Assembly (NCBI RefSeq): GCF_002777825.1
Contig: NZ_MEIR01000080.1
Location: forward strand, 186,001 to 250,000
Origin: Snodgrassella alvi
GTDB lineage: Bacteria; Pseudomonadota; Gammaproteobacteria; Burkholderiales; Neisseriaceae
Direction: 5' to 3'
Length of the DNA stretch: 64,000 nt
Shown: piece by piece, positions 27,386 to 38,530 of the stretch
Layout of the letters: every line of letters begins with the position of its first letter
Position numbering within the stretch: the first letter of the stretch is position 1
The notes under the pieces: model-generated
What the model was told of the DNA's origin: nothing
The model's input: only the letters and a program-made list of their open reading frames with translations
Database searches by the model: none
Translations under genes and position numbers: made by a program

Positions 27386-29158
27386 ATGCAACTTTCAGGT
27401 GCACAAATACTCGTGCAGAGTCTCAAAGCCGAGAATGTAGAATATGTTTTCGGATATCCAGGCGGAGCAGTTCTCGAAATTTACGACGCCATCTTTCAGT
27501 TAAAAAAATTTCGCCACATACTCGTCAGACACGAACAGGCCGCAGTTCACGCTGCCGATGCCTATTCACGTGCCAGTAATGGTGAAAAAATCGGCGTAGC
27601 ACTGGTTACATCCGGCCCGGGTGCCACCAATGCCATCACCGGCATTGCCACAGCCAATTCCGACTCAGTACCCCTCGTAGTTATTTCCGGACAGGTTGGC
27701 ACACCCGCCATTGGTTCCGATGCCTTTCAGGAAGTAGATACCGTTGGCATTTCCCGCCCCTGTGTCAAACATAATTTTCTGGTAACACACGTTAGCGAAC
27801 TGGCCGAAACCGTAAAAAAAGCATTCCAGCTTGCCCGTACCGGCCGGCCCGGAGTAGTGGTTATCGATGTACCTAAAGATGTTACACAGGCAATGGCAAA
27901 ATTCAGCTATCCACAGGAAGACATCAACATCCGCTCCTATCAGCCCGTTACCCACGGGCACACCGGCCAGATAAAAAAAGCAGCACAGGTAATGGCTGCG
28001 GCCAAACGTCCGATTATTCTGTTTGGTGGCGGCGTGATACTGGGCAATGCCAGCAATGTCCTCACTGACTTCATCCAGTCTACCGGCACCCCCTGTGTAT
28101 CCACCCTGATGGGATTGGGCGCATTCCCCAGCACTAATCGTCAGTTTCTGGGCATGGTAGGCATGCATGGCTGCTATGAAGGCAATCTGGCCTTGCAAAA
28201 CGCAGATGTTGTACTGGCCGTGGGCGCACGCTTTGATGACCGCGTTATCTCTGTACCAGATAAATTTACCGATGATGGCAAAAAAATCATCCATATCGAT
28301 ATCGATCCCTCCAGCATTGCCAAACGCGTTAAAGTAGATGTGCCAATTGTTGGCGATGTAAAAAACGTCCTTGCTGATTTACTCGCCCTGTGGCAGAAGC
28401 AGAATCTGACTTTCAACAGTAATGCACTGGAAAGATGGTGGAAAACTATCGAAAACTGGCGCAGCTATAACAGCCTGTGGTTTGACAGCACAGGCGAATC
28501 CATCACACCGCAACAAGTAATCCAGACACTGGCCAAACTTACCAGCAATAATGCACTCATTACCTCTGATGTTGGCCAGCACCAGATGTTCACAGCCCAA
28601 TACTACCCATTTCAACGACCGCGCCAGTGGCTTAATTCCGGCGGTCTGGGCACCATGGGCGTAGGCTTACCTTATGCCATGGGCGCCAAACTGGCCAAAC
28701 CAGAGGAAGACGTATTCTGTATCACCGGTGAAGGTTCCATTCAAATGAACATACAGGAACTATCCACCTGTTATCAGTATCGCCTGCCCATCAAAGTGAT
28801 CAACCTGAATAACGGTTTTCTCGGCATGGTTCGCCAATGGCAAGAGTTATATTACGAAAATCGCTACTCAGAAACCTATATGGAATCATTGCCTGACTTC
28901 GTCAAACTAGCCGAAGCTTACGGCCATGTCGGTATCCGGGTTGAAAAAGCAGCCGATATAGAAGGTGCCCTGAAAGAAGCCATTGCCCTGAAAGACCGGC
29001 TGGTATTCATGGACTTCATTACCGACCGTACCCAGAATGTCTACCCGATGGTAGGCAATGGCAAAGGACTGGACGAAATGGTATTACCACCGCATATGAG
29101 TACCCCCCCAACTACCGCAGGCAGTGACCGCGAACAGAATAGCCGGAGTGCATCATGA
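27386..29158 (+). CDS. ilvI: Acetolactate synthase large (catalytic) subunit
   Basis: A thiamine-diphosphate enzyme joining two pyruvates, or pyruvate and 2-oxobutyrate, at the first common step of valine, leucine and isoleucine synthesis. Features at 590 residues: GYPGGAVLEIYDAI, the catalytic Glu in LVRHEQAAVHAADAY, the FAD/central domain with GARFDDRV, and the ThDP motif GEGSIQMNIQELSTC to NNGFLGMVRQW. A GAGG site lies 5 nt upstream of the ATG. It overlaps ilvH by 4 bp (ATGA). Could equally be named ilvB. Confidence 0.95.
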   Translation: MQLSGAQILVQSLKAENVEYVFGYPGGAVLEIYDAIFQLKKFRHILVRHEQAAVHAADAYSRASNGEKIGVALVTSGPGATNAITGIATANSDSVPLVVISGQVGTPAIGSDAFQEVDTVGISRPCVKHNFLVTHVSELAETVKKAFQLARTGRPGVVVIDVPKDVTQAMAKFSYPQEDINIRSYQPVTHGHTGQIKKAAQVMAAAKRPIILFGGGVILGNASNVLTDFIQSTGTPCVSTLMGLGAFPSTNRQFLGMVGMHGCYEGNLALQNADVVLAVGARFDDRVISVPDKFTDDGKKIIHIDIDPSSIAKRVKVDVPIVGDVKNVLADLLALWQKQNLTFNSNALERWWKTIENWRSYNSLWFDSTGESITPQQVIQTLAKLTSNNALITSDVGQHQMFTAQYYPFQRPRQWLNSGGLGTMGVGLPYAMGAKLAKPEEDVFCITGEGSIQMNIQELSTCYQYRLPIKVINLNNGFLGMVRQWQELYYENRYSETYMESLPDFVKLAEAYGHVGIRVEKAADIEGALKEAIALKDRLVFMDFITDRTQNVYPMVGNGKGLDEMVLPPHMSTPPTTAGSDREQNSRSAS

Positions 29159-29646
29159 GACACATTTTATCTATTCTGATGGAAAACCAATCTGGTGCCA
29201 TGAGCCGCATCGTTGGCCTGTTTTCAGCCCGTGCCTACAACATCGATTCTCTGTCTGTATCGCCCACAGAAGACAAAACCCTGTCACGCATGACAATCGT
29301 CACCAGCGGTAACGATCTGGTCATGGAGCAGATAACCAAACAACTAAACAAACTGATTGAAGTCATCAAGGTAATCGACCTCAATGACAGCCAATACGTC
29401 GAACGCGAATTAATGCTAGTCAAGCTGCGCGCCACCGGTAAAGACCGCGATGAAATACTGCGTCTGGCTGATATTTTCCGCGGCCACATCATTGATGTTA
29501 CCGATAAAACCTATACCGTAGAAATCACCGGCACCAGCAACAAACTTGATGCCTTTCTGGATACCGTGGGCAAACCACTGATTCTGGAAACAGTTCGCAC
29601 AGGTGCTGCCGGCATAGGCCGCGGCGAACGTATGTTACGTATTTAA
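29155..29646 (+). CDS. ilvH: Acetolactate synthase small (regulatory) subunit
   Basis: A 163-residue regulatory subunit with an N-terminal ACT domain (MRHILSILMENQSGAMSRI, then NIDSLSVSPTED) that binds valine for feedback inhibition, and a C-terminal domain (RELMLVKLRA, TGTSNKLDAF-like residues). Its ATG overlaps the stop of ilvI, coupling translation of the two subunits. Confidence 0.95.
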   Translation: MRHILSILMENQSGAMSRIVGLFSARAYNIDSLSVSPTEDKTLSRMTIVTSGNDLVMEQITKQLNKLIEVIKVIDLNDSQYVERELMLVKLRATGKDRDEILRLADIFRGHIIDVTDKTYTVEITGTSNKLDAFLDTVGKPLILETVRTGAAGIGRGERMLRI

Positions 29647-29715
29647 TCAGGTACGCTGACAAAATTACCGGCTTAAAGCCATACCCAAACACCAATTATA
29701 AAATCAAAGCATTAA

Positions 29716-30747
<1,032 letters not shown>

Positions 30748-30778
30748 TTTAGCTGCCTAAGTCAGTTTGTACCCAAAC

Positions 30779-30816
30779 AAAAAGCTTGTGTATGCATTTT
30801 CATATACAAGCTTTTT
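30779..30816 (+). terminator. Terminator of the ilv operon
   Basis: 16-bp arms (AAAAAGCTTGTGTATG and a complement with one G-T pair), 6-nt loop, ending in a T run. Confidence 0.85.
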
Positions 30817-30840
30817 TCAACCCTGAATCCTAGAAAAATT

Positions 30841-32181
30841 ATGACTAACACACCCGCATCGCAGTCCGAATCTGCACCTCAAATCACCCAAAACTCCCCT
30901 ACTAAAGTTGCCGTGGCCAGCCTAGTAGGTACAGCCGTAGAATTTTACGACTTCTACATATACGGCCTGGCCGCCGCACTGGTACTAGATACCCTGTTTT
31001 TTGCAAACAAGGATCCGGCACTTGCCGTCATGCACTCATTTCTCACCTTTGGCATCGCCTTTATCGCCCGCCCCATTGGTGCAGCACTGTTCGGCCATTT
31101 CGGCGACAAAGTCGGCCGCAAAACCACCCTGATTGCATCCTTACTAATAATGGGCATCAGCACCACGCTGATTGGCTTTCTGCCAACCTATCAACAAGCT
31201 GGCATCTTTGCACCAATTTGTTTATGCATCCTGCGCTTCTGTCAGGGGCTTGGGCTGGGTGGCGAATGGGGCGGTGCCGCCTTACTGGCTACCGAAAATG
31301 CCCCAAGAGGAAAACGCGCCCTCTTCGCCATGTTTCCACAAATCGGGCCTCCTATCGGCTTCATCACCGCCAGCCTGATATTTATTATCCTGTCCAAAAG
31401 CCTGAGCAACGAACAAATGATGGCTTGGGGCTGGCGTATCCCCTTTCTGCTGAGCATAGTACTAGTTGGCCTTGGCATGTATGTGCGCATGTCCATTATT
31501 GAAAGCAATGCCTTTCGCAGCATGGTTGCCAACCAGAATGCAGTAAAAGTGCCACTGGCTGATACCGTCCGTAAGCATTACAAACAGCTTATCCTTGGTT
31601 CACTGGCGGCCATGTCATGCTTTACCCTGTTTTTTCTGTCTACTGTATTTTCCCTGCAATATGCCACCACACAGCATCCATGGCAAAGCGCAGCATTGTT
31701 TAACAAAATTGATTACCTATTCATCCTGATGGGTGCCATTGTATTTATGGCTTTAGGCTCGCCCGTCTCAGCATGGCTTTCCGATAAAATCGGCCGCCGT
31801 CCGATATTTTTAATTGGTGGCATCCTAACCGTAATAATCGGTTACTTCTACGGTGATTTAATCAATTGTGATAGTACTGCTGTTGCCGCCATATTTCTGT
31901 CCTTTTCCTTATTCGTTATGGGCATTCTATGGACACCACTGGCAGCCTTTTTACCGGAAATATTTCCTACCAACGTACGTTATACCGGCGCAGCCATCTC
32001 TTTCAGCTTCGGCGGCATCCTGGGCGGTTCACTCACACCCTTTACCGCCGCATGGCTAGTTAAAGAATACAGCTTACAGGGTACCGTATACGTTGGCTGG
32101 TTTCTAATCGTCTCCTGCCTACTTAGCATGCTCGCCGTCCTGCTGCTACCAGAAACACACCAACAGGAAATTGAAAACTAA
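30841..32181 (+). CDS. MHS-family (metabolite:H+ symporter) MFS transporter
   Basis: A 446-residue, 12-helix major facilitator. The start segment VGTAVEFYDFYIYGLAAALV and the loop 2-3 motif GHFGDKVGRKTTL are characteristic of the MHS branch, which includes ProP, ShiA and KgtP-type uptake carriers for osmolytes, shikimate or dicarboxylates. RFCQGLGLGGEWGGAALLATE is the helix-4 signature. The substrate cannot be fixed from sequence. The gene sits between the ilv terminator and its own terminator, so it is a separate unit. Confidence 0.87.
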   Translation: MTNTPASQSESAPQITQNSPTKVAVASLVGTAVEFYDFYIYGLAAALVLDTLFFANKDPALAVMHSFLTFGIAFIARPIGAALFGHFGDKVGRKTTLIASLLIMGISTTLIGFLPTYQQAGIFAPICLCILRFCQGLGLGGEWGGAALLATENAPRGKRALFAMFPQIGPPIGFITASLIFIILSKSLSNEQMMAWGWRIPFLLSIVLVGLGMYVRMSIIESNAFRSMVANQNAVKVPLADTVRKHYKQLILGSLAAMSCFTLFFLSTVFSLQYATTQHPWQSAALFNKIDYLFILMGAIVFMALGSPVSAWLSDKIGRRPIFLIGGILTVIIGYFYGDLINCDSTAVAAIFLSFSLFVMGILWTPLAAFLPEIFPTNVRYTGAAISFSFGGILGGSLTPFTAAWLVKEYSLQGTVYVGWFLIVSCLLSMLAVLLLPETHQQEIEN

Positions 32182-32188
32182 AACAGAT

Positions 32189-32217
32189 AAAAAACCGATT
32201 AACCCAATCGGTTTTTT
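32189..32217 (+). terminator. Terminator after the MHS transporter
   Basis: 12-bp perfect arms (AAAAAACCGATT and complement), 5-nt loop AACCC, T run at the end. Confidence 0.88.
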
Positions 32218-32319
32218 ATTTATTCCATCTATTCCCATCAGCTTTATTAGTAATCTATCTCCATTGCCCATTCTTTCTGCTAAAATAGACACAAAAATAC
32301 AACGTAACAGAAAACCAAC

Positions 32320-32766
32320 ATGAGCATTATCAACAATAAAAAAGCCTTTCACGATTACTTTATTGAAGAACAGATAGAAGCCGGCATCGTTCTGGAAGGC
32401 TGGGAAGTCAAAGCCATTCGCGCCGGCCGAGTGCAAATCAAGGAAAGCTATATCCAGTGGAAAAAAGGTGCCTTCTACTTAGTCGGCAGCCACATCACTG
32501 CATTGCCTACCGCCTCCGATCACGTCAAACCCGATCCGGTACGCCAGCGGAAACTTTTACTGAATCAATCCCAAATCAACAAACTGATTGGCAAAGTAGA
32601 ACGCAGTGGCTATACCCTTGTCCCCGTCAACATGCATTACAGCCATGGCTATGTCAAAATCGACATGGGCTTAGCCAAAGGTAAAAAACAGCACGACAAA
32701 CGCCAGAGCAGCAAAGAAAAAGACTGGAACCGTGAAAAACAACGGCTAATAAAACAGGCTCGCTAA
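32320..32766 (+). CDS. smpB: SsrA-binding protein SmpB
   Basis: The tmRNA-binding partner that rescues stalled ribosomes by trans-translation. The 148 residues show family motifs [38 protein letters not shown] and [15 protein letters not shown], with the basic C-terminal tail that enters the mRNA channel. No tmRNA gene is visible nearby. Monocistronic, with a strong terminator. Confidence 0.95.
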   Translation: MSIINNKKAFHDYFIEEQIEAGIVLEGWEVKAIRAGRVQIKESYIQWKKGAFYLVGSHITALPTASDHVKPDPVRQRKLLLNQSQINKLIGKVERSGYTLVPVNMHYSHGYVKIDMGLAKGKKQHDKRQSSKEKDWNREKQRLIKQAR

Positions 32767-33084
32767 CTCATGCCAAATCATAAAATATTAAAAAGGGAAA
32801 TTGATATTCTTCAATTTCCCTTTTTAATAAAATTCAAATACGATTGATAATCGCAATCCCATCCATTTTATCCATAAAATAAAAGCCATCAATAACTGCC
32901 AAAAAAGCCAAAATAAAAAACACCAACCCAAAATAAATTAAAAAGTACACAATTACTTACTCATCCACCCCATACCACTTTCCTGCAAATTTAACTAAAC
33001 AGAAACCTACTAAAATATGTTATATTTAAAACTTAAAAGTACAACATAACCAATGCTTTCAACAACAAAAAAGAGAAATTAGCG
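32767..33084. other. AT-rich spacer between smpB and a small lipoprotein gene
   Basis: About 320 bases. It holds the smpB terminator at its left end and presumably the promoter of the lipoprotein gene at its right end. Nothing else was recognised. Confidence 0.6.
32787..32828. terminator. Terminator of smpB
   Basis: Perfect 18-bp arms (ATTAAAAAGGGAAATTGA and complement) with a 6-nt loop TATTCT. A/T runs on both sides allow it to work in both directions. Confidence 0.9.
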
Positions 33085-33339
33085 ATGAAAAAAACTGCTT
33101 ATCTTTTAGGGCTGCTATTATTAAGTGGCTGTATAACCGTCAGTGGAGATTATCGCCTTGTTGCCCAAGATGAAAATGGTAAAGATTTATTACCTAAAAT
33201 GAAATTACTGGCACATGGCACTGGCATCTACACCGTTAAAAACTCCCTATGTGCATCCTTTCCCAAAGCTACTATTCGTATTTACGACCTCCACACCAAC
33301 CAAGAGCTCAAGGGCGAAAGCCCGCGCAAATGCCGCTAA
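33085..33339 (+). CDS. Small putative lipoprotein, unknown function
   Basis: An 84-residue protein. A short positively charged start and hydrophobic core are followed by the lipobox LLSGC (Cys16), so it is probably lipid-anchored in the envelope. The mature part is about 68 residues with two further Cys residues (near 52 and the C-terminus, in LCASF and RKCR), which could form a disulfide. AAAGAG upstream is a fair ribosome-binding site. No family was recognised. Confidence 0.65.
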   Translation: MKKTAYLLGLLLLSGCITVSGDYRLVAQDENGKDLLPKMKLLAHGTGIYTVKNSLCASFPKATIRIYDLHTNQELKGESPRKCR

Positions 33340-34051
33340 ATCCGGTTCCATTATCAATAAAATAATGACATTTCCTCTTCAATAATTTATAGCTAAGTTT
33401 GATTGGGAAAAATAACATTCAGCAATAGCATGAGCTATCAACCCAAAGACTTAAAATCATGCAGGAATAGCGATGTAATTCAAGAGATCATACAAGCATT
33501 TAGCTGTTTTTTTGCCAGAGTAAATGCTTTCATATCCCTGCTTTGTGAACTAGCAATCTAACAAATAATGAAGATTTCAGCATGCTAATATTTCTATTAG
33601 CAGCAATAAGTACATATCCGCTATCTGCAATCAGTCAACTTTATCAAAACAACTAACGAACCGAACGGAGAAGTTAACACCAATGAATTCTGCATGACAT
33701 CTACACCTAAACCCATCATTAACAAAAAAATTCATTTCTATATAGAACCTGGCAAAAGCACTTTTAATAATACATTAAATAACGACTATCAGAACCGGCT
33801 TAGCAATATCCTGAAATTTCTGGCACAAAATCGAAAAAAGAAGCTGAATAAAAATTATAAAAGTATGCAACCCACAAAACAGCAAAACCAAATAACAGCA
33901 GCCATAAAACAAATACATTAATCATCTTATCCAGATAGATAGCCTATTTTTCACAATATTAGTTTTCCGCATACAGAGCACTAGCAGAAATAAAAACAGA
34001 AAAGTGTTAAAATAACTCGCTTCATACTCAAACACCTGTCAAGAGCCTAGC
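33340..34051. other. Low-coding spacer between the small lipoprotein gene and guaA
   Basis: About 700 AT-rich bases. The central part (33568-33921) looks like a broken gene, annotated separately. The right end contains the guaA promoter region. No RNA gene was recognised. Confidence 0.5.
33568..33921 (+). pseudogene. Decayed secreted protein, possibly OmpA-like domain
   Basis: Successive reading frames look like parts of one broken gene. An ATG at 33568 reads MKISAC then stops. An overlapping frame from 33582 reads like a signal peptide (MLIFLLAAISTYPLSA) and stops at 33654-33656. The next frame is open to 33921 and contains KKIHFYIEPGKSTFN and NRLSNILKFLAQN, spaced like the FDxGKSxL and LxxIAxFL segments of OmpA-like peptidoglycan-binding domains. 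The tail is Lys/Gln-rich and degenerate. At least two frameshifts are needed. The OmpA reading is tentative. Confidence 0.3.
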
Positions 34052-35617
34052 ATGAATCAGGATAAAATCTTAATTCTCGATTTTGGTTCACAAGTAACCC
34101 AGCTCATCGCCCGGCGCGTACGTGAAGCTCATGTTTATTGTGAATTACATTCATTCGACATGCCCATTGCCGACATCAAGGCATTCGCCCCCAAAGGTAT
34201 TATCCTGTCTGGCGGCCCCAATTCAGTATACGAATCAGACTATCAGGCCGATCCAGAAATCCTTAATCTGGGTATCCCTATTCTTGGCATCTGCTATGGC
34301 ATGCAATGGCTGGCACATACCATGGGTGGTGAAGTCAGCGGTGGCGACCAGCGCGAATTCGGTTATGCGCAGGTGCATACAGAAGACAGCCAGTTTACCA
34401 ATGGTATTTTCGACAACCAGCCCAACACACTGGATGTATGGATGAGCCATGGCGACAAAGTAAGCAAACTGCCAGACGGCTTTAAAAGCATTGGTCATAC
34501 CCCTAGCTGCCCTTATGCCATCATCGAAAACCCACAAAAACACTTCTATGGCGTACAGTTTCACCCCGAAGTTACCCATACCAAACAAGGGCGTGAACTA
34601 ATCAACCGCTTTGTACTAGACATCTGTCAGGCCAAACCAAGCTGGACAATGCCAAACTACATCGAAGAAGCCATTACCAAAATTCGCGAGCAGGTAGGTA
34701 CCGATGAAGTTATTCTGGGTCTTTCCGGTGGCGTGGATTCATCCGTAGCCGCTGCCCTGATTCACCGAGCCATCGGCGACCAGCTTACCTGCGTTTTCGT
34801 TGATCATGGCCTGTTGCGCTATCAGGAAGCGCAAATGGTTATGGACATGTTCGGCAAAAACCTTGGCGTAAACGTAATTCACGTCGATGCCTCTGCCGAC
34901 TTCCTCGAAAAACTCGCCGGCGAAACCGACCCCGAACGCAAACGCAAAATCATCGGCGCCGAATTTGTCGAGGTCTTCCAGCGCGAAGCTGGCAAACGCC
35001 AAAACGCCAAATGGCTGGCACAAGGCACCATCTACCCTGATGTAATTGAAAGCGCCGGCGCCAAAACCAAAAAAGCGCATGCCATCAAAAGCCATCACAA
35101 CGTAGGCGGCCTGCCGGAAACACTCAACCTGCAACTGCTAGAACCACTGCGCGATCTCTTCAAAGACGAAGTGCGCGAACTAGGCGTAGCTCTGGGACTA
35201 CCACGCGACATGGTATATCGCCATCCCTTCCCCGGCCCCGGTCTGGGCGTGCGTATTCTGGGCGAAGTTAAACGCGAGTATGCCGACTTACTGCGCCGTG
35301 CCGACCACATCTTTATCGAAGAATTGCGTAACACCTGTGATGAAGATGGCCTATCCTGGTACGACAAAACCAGTCAGGCATTTGCCGTTTTCCTGCCAGT
35401 AAAATCCGTAGGCGTCATGGGAGACGGCCGCACCTATGAATACGTAGTAGCCTTGCGTGCAGTTATTACCAGCGACTTCATGACCGCCCACTGGGCACAC
35501 CTGCCGTACGATTTACTTGGCCGCGTTTCCAACCGCATCATCAACGAAGTCCGCGGCATCAACCGCGTGGTTTACGATGTCAGCGGCAAACCACCTGCTA
35601 CCATTGAGTGGGAATAA
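34052..35617 (+). CDS. guaA: GMP synthase (glutamine-hydrolysing)
   Basis: Converts XMP to GMP using glutamine and ATP. Its 521 residues contain an N-terminal class I amidotransferase domain (nucleophile Cys81 in GICYGMQ; FHPEV later), an ATP-pyrophosphatase domain with the P-loop [11 protein letters not shown], and the C-terminal dimerisation domain with [15 protein letters not shown] and the terminal PPATIEWE. Full length and well conserved. Single gene with a terminator. Confidence 0.97.
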   Translation: MNQDKILILDFGSQVTQLIARRVREAHVYCELHSFDMPIADIKAFAPKGIILSGGPNSVYESDYQADPEILNLGIPILGICYGMQWLAHTMGGEVSGGDQREFGYAQVHTEDSQFTNGIFDNQPNTLDVWMSHGDKVSKLPDGFKSIGHTPSCPYAIIENPQKHFYGVQFHPEVTHTKQGRELINRFVLDICQAKPSWTMPNYIEEAITKIREQVGTDEVILGLSGGVDSSVAAALIHRAIGDQLTCVFVDHGLLRYQEAQMVMDMFGKNLGVNVIHVDASADFLEKLAGETDPERKRKIIGAEFVEVFQREAGKRQNAKWLAQGTIYPDVIESAGAKTKKAHAIKSHHNVGGLPETLNLQLLEPLRDLFKDEVRELGVALGLPRDMVYRHPFPGPGLGVRILGEVKREYADLLRRADHIFIEELRNTCDEDGLSWYDKTSQAFAVFLPVKSVGVMGDGRTYEYVVALRAVITSDFMTAHWAHLPYDLLGRVSNRIINEVRGINRVVYDVSGKPPATIEWE

Positions 35618-36104
35618 CAGCGCACACACCATATTAACGCAAACCAAAAAGCCTTGTTCACCACAGGGCTTTTTCTTTTTCAGCATCCTCTAGCCCCAAA
35701 ACCCTGCTTATTCTTGCCACCAGCAATAAAAAACACATTTTTCAGAAAAACAACAGCAATACTTTCATACTAAATCTGATTTCCAACTACAAGCAAATTA
35801 CAACATCTATCAATTTTTCACTAACTTATCTTCGCCATCTAAAGCCAGCATTTACTTCACTCCCCCAAGCAAATTTCAGTACATATCATCCTTAAAAAGT
35901 CACCAAACCATGCTTTTCAGGCATTAATTGCCATAAAGCATAAGTATTTTACATAGAAATTTTAGCTACTTATACTTTTCAAAACAGCATGAAAGTATCA
36001 ATCAGCCAATAAAACATCCACAAAAAACATAGTAAATACCCACACGACTCTAAAAACGAATACCACATCAATTGCGCAAACCAGATAACGGAGATTCAGC
36101 AACA
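35618..36104. other. AT-rich spacer between guaA and the MFS gene
   Basis: About 490 bases. The guaA terminator lies at 35646-35674. The remainder is AT-rich with no reading frame I can support and no clear structured element. Confidence 0.55.
35646..35674 (+). terminator. Terminator of guaA
   Basis: 12-bp arms (AAAAAGCCTTGT pairing with ACAGGGCTTTTT, one G-T pair), 5-nt loop, followed by CTTTTTC. Confidence 0.82.
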
Positions 36105-37301
36105 ATGCAGCAGCAAACCCATCAGCCACCAGCAACAGCACACTGGTCTGCCGTTTTCTCATTATTTATGGGCGTTACCAGCCTCATCAGCGCCGAATTT
36201 GTCCCGATTAGCCTGCTAACGCCAATAGCCAAATCCCTGAACATCACTGAAGGCATGGCTGGGCAAACAGTTAGCGCAGTAGGTATTTTTGCCGTAATAG
36301 CCAGCCTCTTCCTGTCATCAGTAGCCAAAACCACCAACAGGCGCACAGTCTTATTAATCATGTCTGCCATGTTAATAGCAGCAAATACATTAATTGCCTT
36401 TGCCCCAAACTATATTCTACTGCTTAGCGGACGTTGCCTATTAGGACTGTGTGTCGGCAGCTTCTGGTCACTAGCATCCGCCGTAACCATACAACTGGTA
36501 CCGGAAAAAGAGGTTTCGCGTGCGCTCAGCATTGTCTACGCCGGCGTATCCGTGGCCACCATCATTTCCCTGCCATTGGCCAGTTATCTGGGCAACATCA
36601 TCGGCTGGAGAAGCATCTTCCTGCTCACCGCACTTTTAGGCGTTGCCGCATTTATCTGGCAATTCTTCTCCTTACCCGCCCTGCCAGCGCAAGCTGATAG
36701 CAACTTTAAACAGATGCTCTTACTCTTAAAGCAGCCATGGGTAGCCACCGGAATACTGGCCACCATATTCAGCTATGGCGGATATCATATTTTCTTCACC
36801 TACTTAAGACCTTTTCTGCAACATACACTTTCCCTGCCAGCTAATACCTTATCCATACTGTTACTGATTTTCGGCATCGGCAATTTTGCCGGCACCATTA
36901 TCGCCGGATGGATAATGCATAAACACTTTAAACCAAGCATGATAATCAGCCACATCATTTTATTTATTCTGGCTGTCACATTACTGTTCAGCCATAACAA
37001 TCCGGCCACCGATTCAGCACTTATTGTTGCATGGGGTTTCATGTTTGGTTTTCTGCCTGTCGGCTGGTCAACATGGATAGCCATTACATTGGCCAACAAA
37101 GCCGAAATGATGGGCGGCCTGTCTGTGGCAGCCATACAATTTGCCATCGGCTTAGCTGCGGCCATAGGCGGCCTCATCTATGACCATCAGGGCATACAAG
37201 GAATTTTCTTAAGTTCAGCGCTAATTTTTATCGCAGCACTACTACTCATGAAAACCAGCTTTGCACTATATACCCGCACAACAGCTAAACCCTTTTCATA
37301 A
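36105..37301 (+). CDS. MFS drug/sugar efflux-type transporter (DHA1-like)
   Basis: A 398-residue major facilitator with 12 hydrophobic segments. The N-terminal helix motif FVPISLLTPIAKSLNITEGMAGQTV and LLSGRCLLGLCVGSFWSLAS resemble AraJ/SotB-like exporters of the DHA1 family. The ATG at 36105 is preferred over a TTG at 36072; GGAG lies about 11 nt upstream. It is followed 39 nt later by a secreted hydrolase gene on the same strand, and the pair may form one transcript. Substrate unknown. Confidence 0.83.
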   Translation: MQQQTHQPPATAHWSAVFSLFMGVTSLISAEFVPISLLTPIAKSLNITEGMAGQTVSAVGIFAVIASLFLSSVAKTTNRRTVLLIMSAMLIAANTLIAFAPNYILLLSGRCLLGLCVGSFWSLASAVTIQLVPEKEVSRALSIVYAGVSVATIISLPLASYLGNIIGWRSIFLLTALLGVAAFIWQFFSLPALPAQADSNFKQMLLLLKQPWVATGILATIFSYGGYHIFFTYLRPFLQHTLSLPANTLSILLLIFGIGNFAGTIIAGWIMHKHFKPSMIISHIILFILAVTLLFSHNNPATDSALIVAWGFMFGFLPVGWSTWIAITLANKAEMMGGLSVAAIQFAIGLAAAIGGLIYDHQGIQGIFLSSALIFIAALLLMKTSFALYTRTTAKPFS

Positions 37302-37340
37302 ATTATTCTTCACCAGATTCAACAAAGAGACTTCCCAATC

Positions 37341-38408
37341 ATGCAAAACATCAGTCTTTATCTCAAAAAGAAAATTTTTATAACCATATGTCTCAGTTTT
37401 TTCGGACTGTTTCCCCCACTATCAATCGGAGCCAATATGTCAAACCACGCAGATAACTTTTATCAAAGCAAACAAGTAACCATGCAGAAAGTCAACTTTC
37501 TCAATCAGTATAAAATGAAAGTGGCTGGTAATCTGTTTACACCGAAAACATTAGCAGCAAACACAAAATACCCGGCCATCATTGTCGGCCATCCCATGGG
37601 CGCAGTAAAAGAACAAAGCGCCAATTTATACGCCACCAAAATGGCCGAACAGGGCTTTGTCACACTAGCAATCGACTTATCATACTGGGGTGAAAGCGAA
37701 GGACAACCACGCAATGCCGTATTGCCCGACGTGTACAGCGAGGATTTCAGTGCCGCTGTAGATTTTTTAGGTACCCAGCCTTTTGTAGACCGCAACAACA
37801 TAGGCGTAATCGGCATTTGTGGCAGTGGCAGTTTTGCCATCAGCGCCGCCAAAATCGACCCGCGTTTCAAAGCCATCGCCACAGTCAGCATGTACGACAT
37901 GGGTGCCGCAAGTCGCAATGGCCTCAATCATTCACTCACCCTGCAACAGAGAAAACAAATTCTTCAGCAAGCAGCAGAACAGCGTTACATAGAATTTACC
38001 GGCGGTAAAACTTTATATACCGGTGGCACCATCAATAAAGGGCAAATTACCGCCAAAGACAGCTCAATCGCACATGAATTTTATGATTTTTACCGCACCG
38101 CGCGTGGCGAATTTACCCCGGCTGGCTCTCAACCTGAATTAACCACCCATCCCACCCTGACCAGCAACCCCAAATTCATGAACTTCTACCCCTTCAACGA
38201 CATAGAAACCATATCTCCGCGACCATTATTATTTATTACCGGTGATAAAGCCCATTCCAAAGAATTCAGCGAAGATGCTTACCGTCGTGCAGCCGAGCCT
38301 AAAGAACTTTACTATGTCAAAAATGCGGGACACGTTGATCTGTACGACCGTGTCAACCTGATTCCATTTGACAAATTGGTTTCATTCTTTAAGACAAATC
38401 TGCATTAA
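37341..38408 (+). CDS. Secreted alpha/beta hydrolase (DienelactoneHydrolase/YcjY-like)
   Basis: A 355-residue protein with an N-terminal hydrophobic signal (about 11-31, ending IGANM). The alpha/beta hydrolase core follows: HPMGAVKEQ oxyanion region, GICGSG nucleophile elbow with a probable catalytic Cys160, LLFITGDKAHS with the acid residue, and NAGHVDLYD with the His. A Cys nucleophile is also found in dienelactone hydrolases and YcjY-like proteins. Substrate unknown; an ester or peptide-like compound is possible. Co-oriented with the MFS gene upstream and convergent with the LysR gene. Confidence 0.8.
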   Translation: MQNISLYLKKKIFITICLSFFGLFPPLSIGANMSNHADNFYQSKQVTMQKVNFLNQYKMKVAGNLFTPKTLAANTKYPAIIVGHPMGAVKEQSANLYATKMAEQGFVTLAIDLSYWGESEGQPRNAVLPDVYSEDFSAAVDFLGTQPFVDRNNIGVIGICGSGSFAISAAKIDPRFKAIATVSMYDMGAASRNGLNHSLTLQQRKQILQQAAEQRYIEFTGGKTLYTGGTINKGQITAKDSSIAHEFYDFYRTARGEFTPAGSQPELTTHPTLTSNPKFMNFYPFNDIETISPRPLLFITGDKAHSKEFSEDAYRRAAEPKELYYVKNAGHVDLYDRVNLIPFDKLVSFFKTNLH

Positions 38409-38460
38409 CACCACAGCATGACAAAAAAACATAACATCAATGTTTAAAAATATCTCTTCC

Positions 38461-38496
38461 TACCTGCACCATAAGCTTAGCTTATGCGTGCAGGTA
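38461..38496. terminator. Hairpin between convergent hydrolase and LysR genes
   Basis: Arms TACCTGCAC + CATAAG and CTTATG + GTGCAGGTA pair as 15 bp with one bulged C, 5-nt loop CTTAG. T tracts are weak, but the position between convergent genes suits a terminator for both. Confidence 0.6.
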
Positions 38497-38530
38497 TAGC
38501 CTTACATAAAACTAAGCGCAGATTCCACCA

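Noticed and set aside
27665-28294. 209-residue minus-strand frame inside ilvI
   Set aside because: It is antisense to a canonical acetolactate synthase, with no family resemblance.
32767-33084. tmRNA gene near smpB
   Set aside because: No CCA-type 3' end, tag-peptide frame or tRNA-like half was seen.
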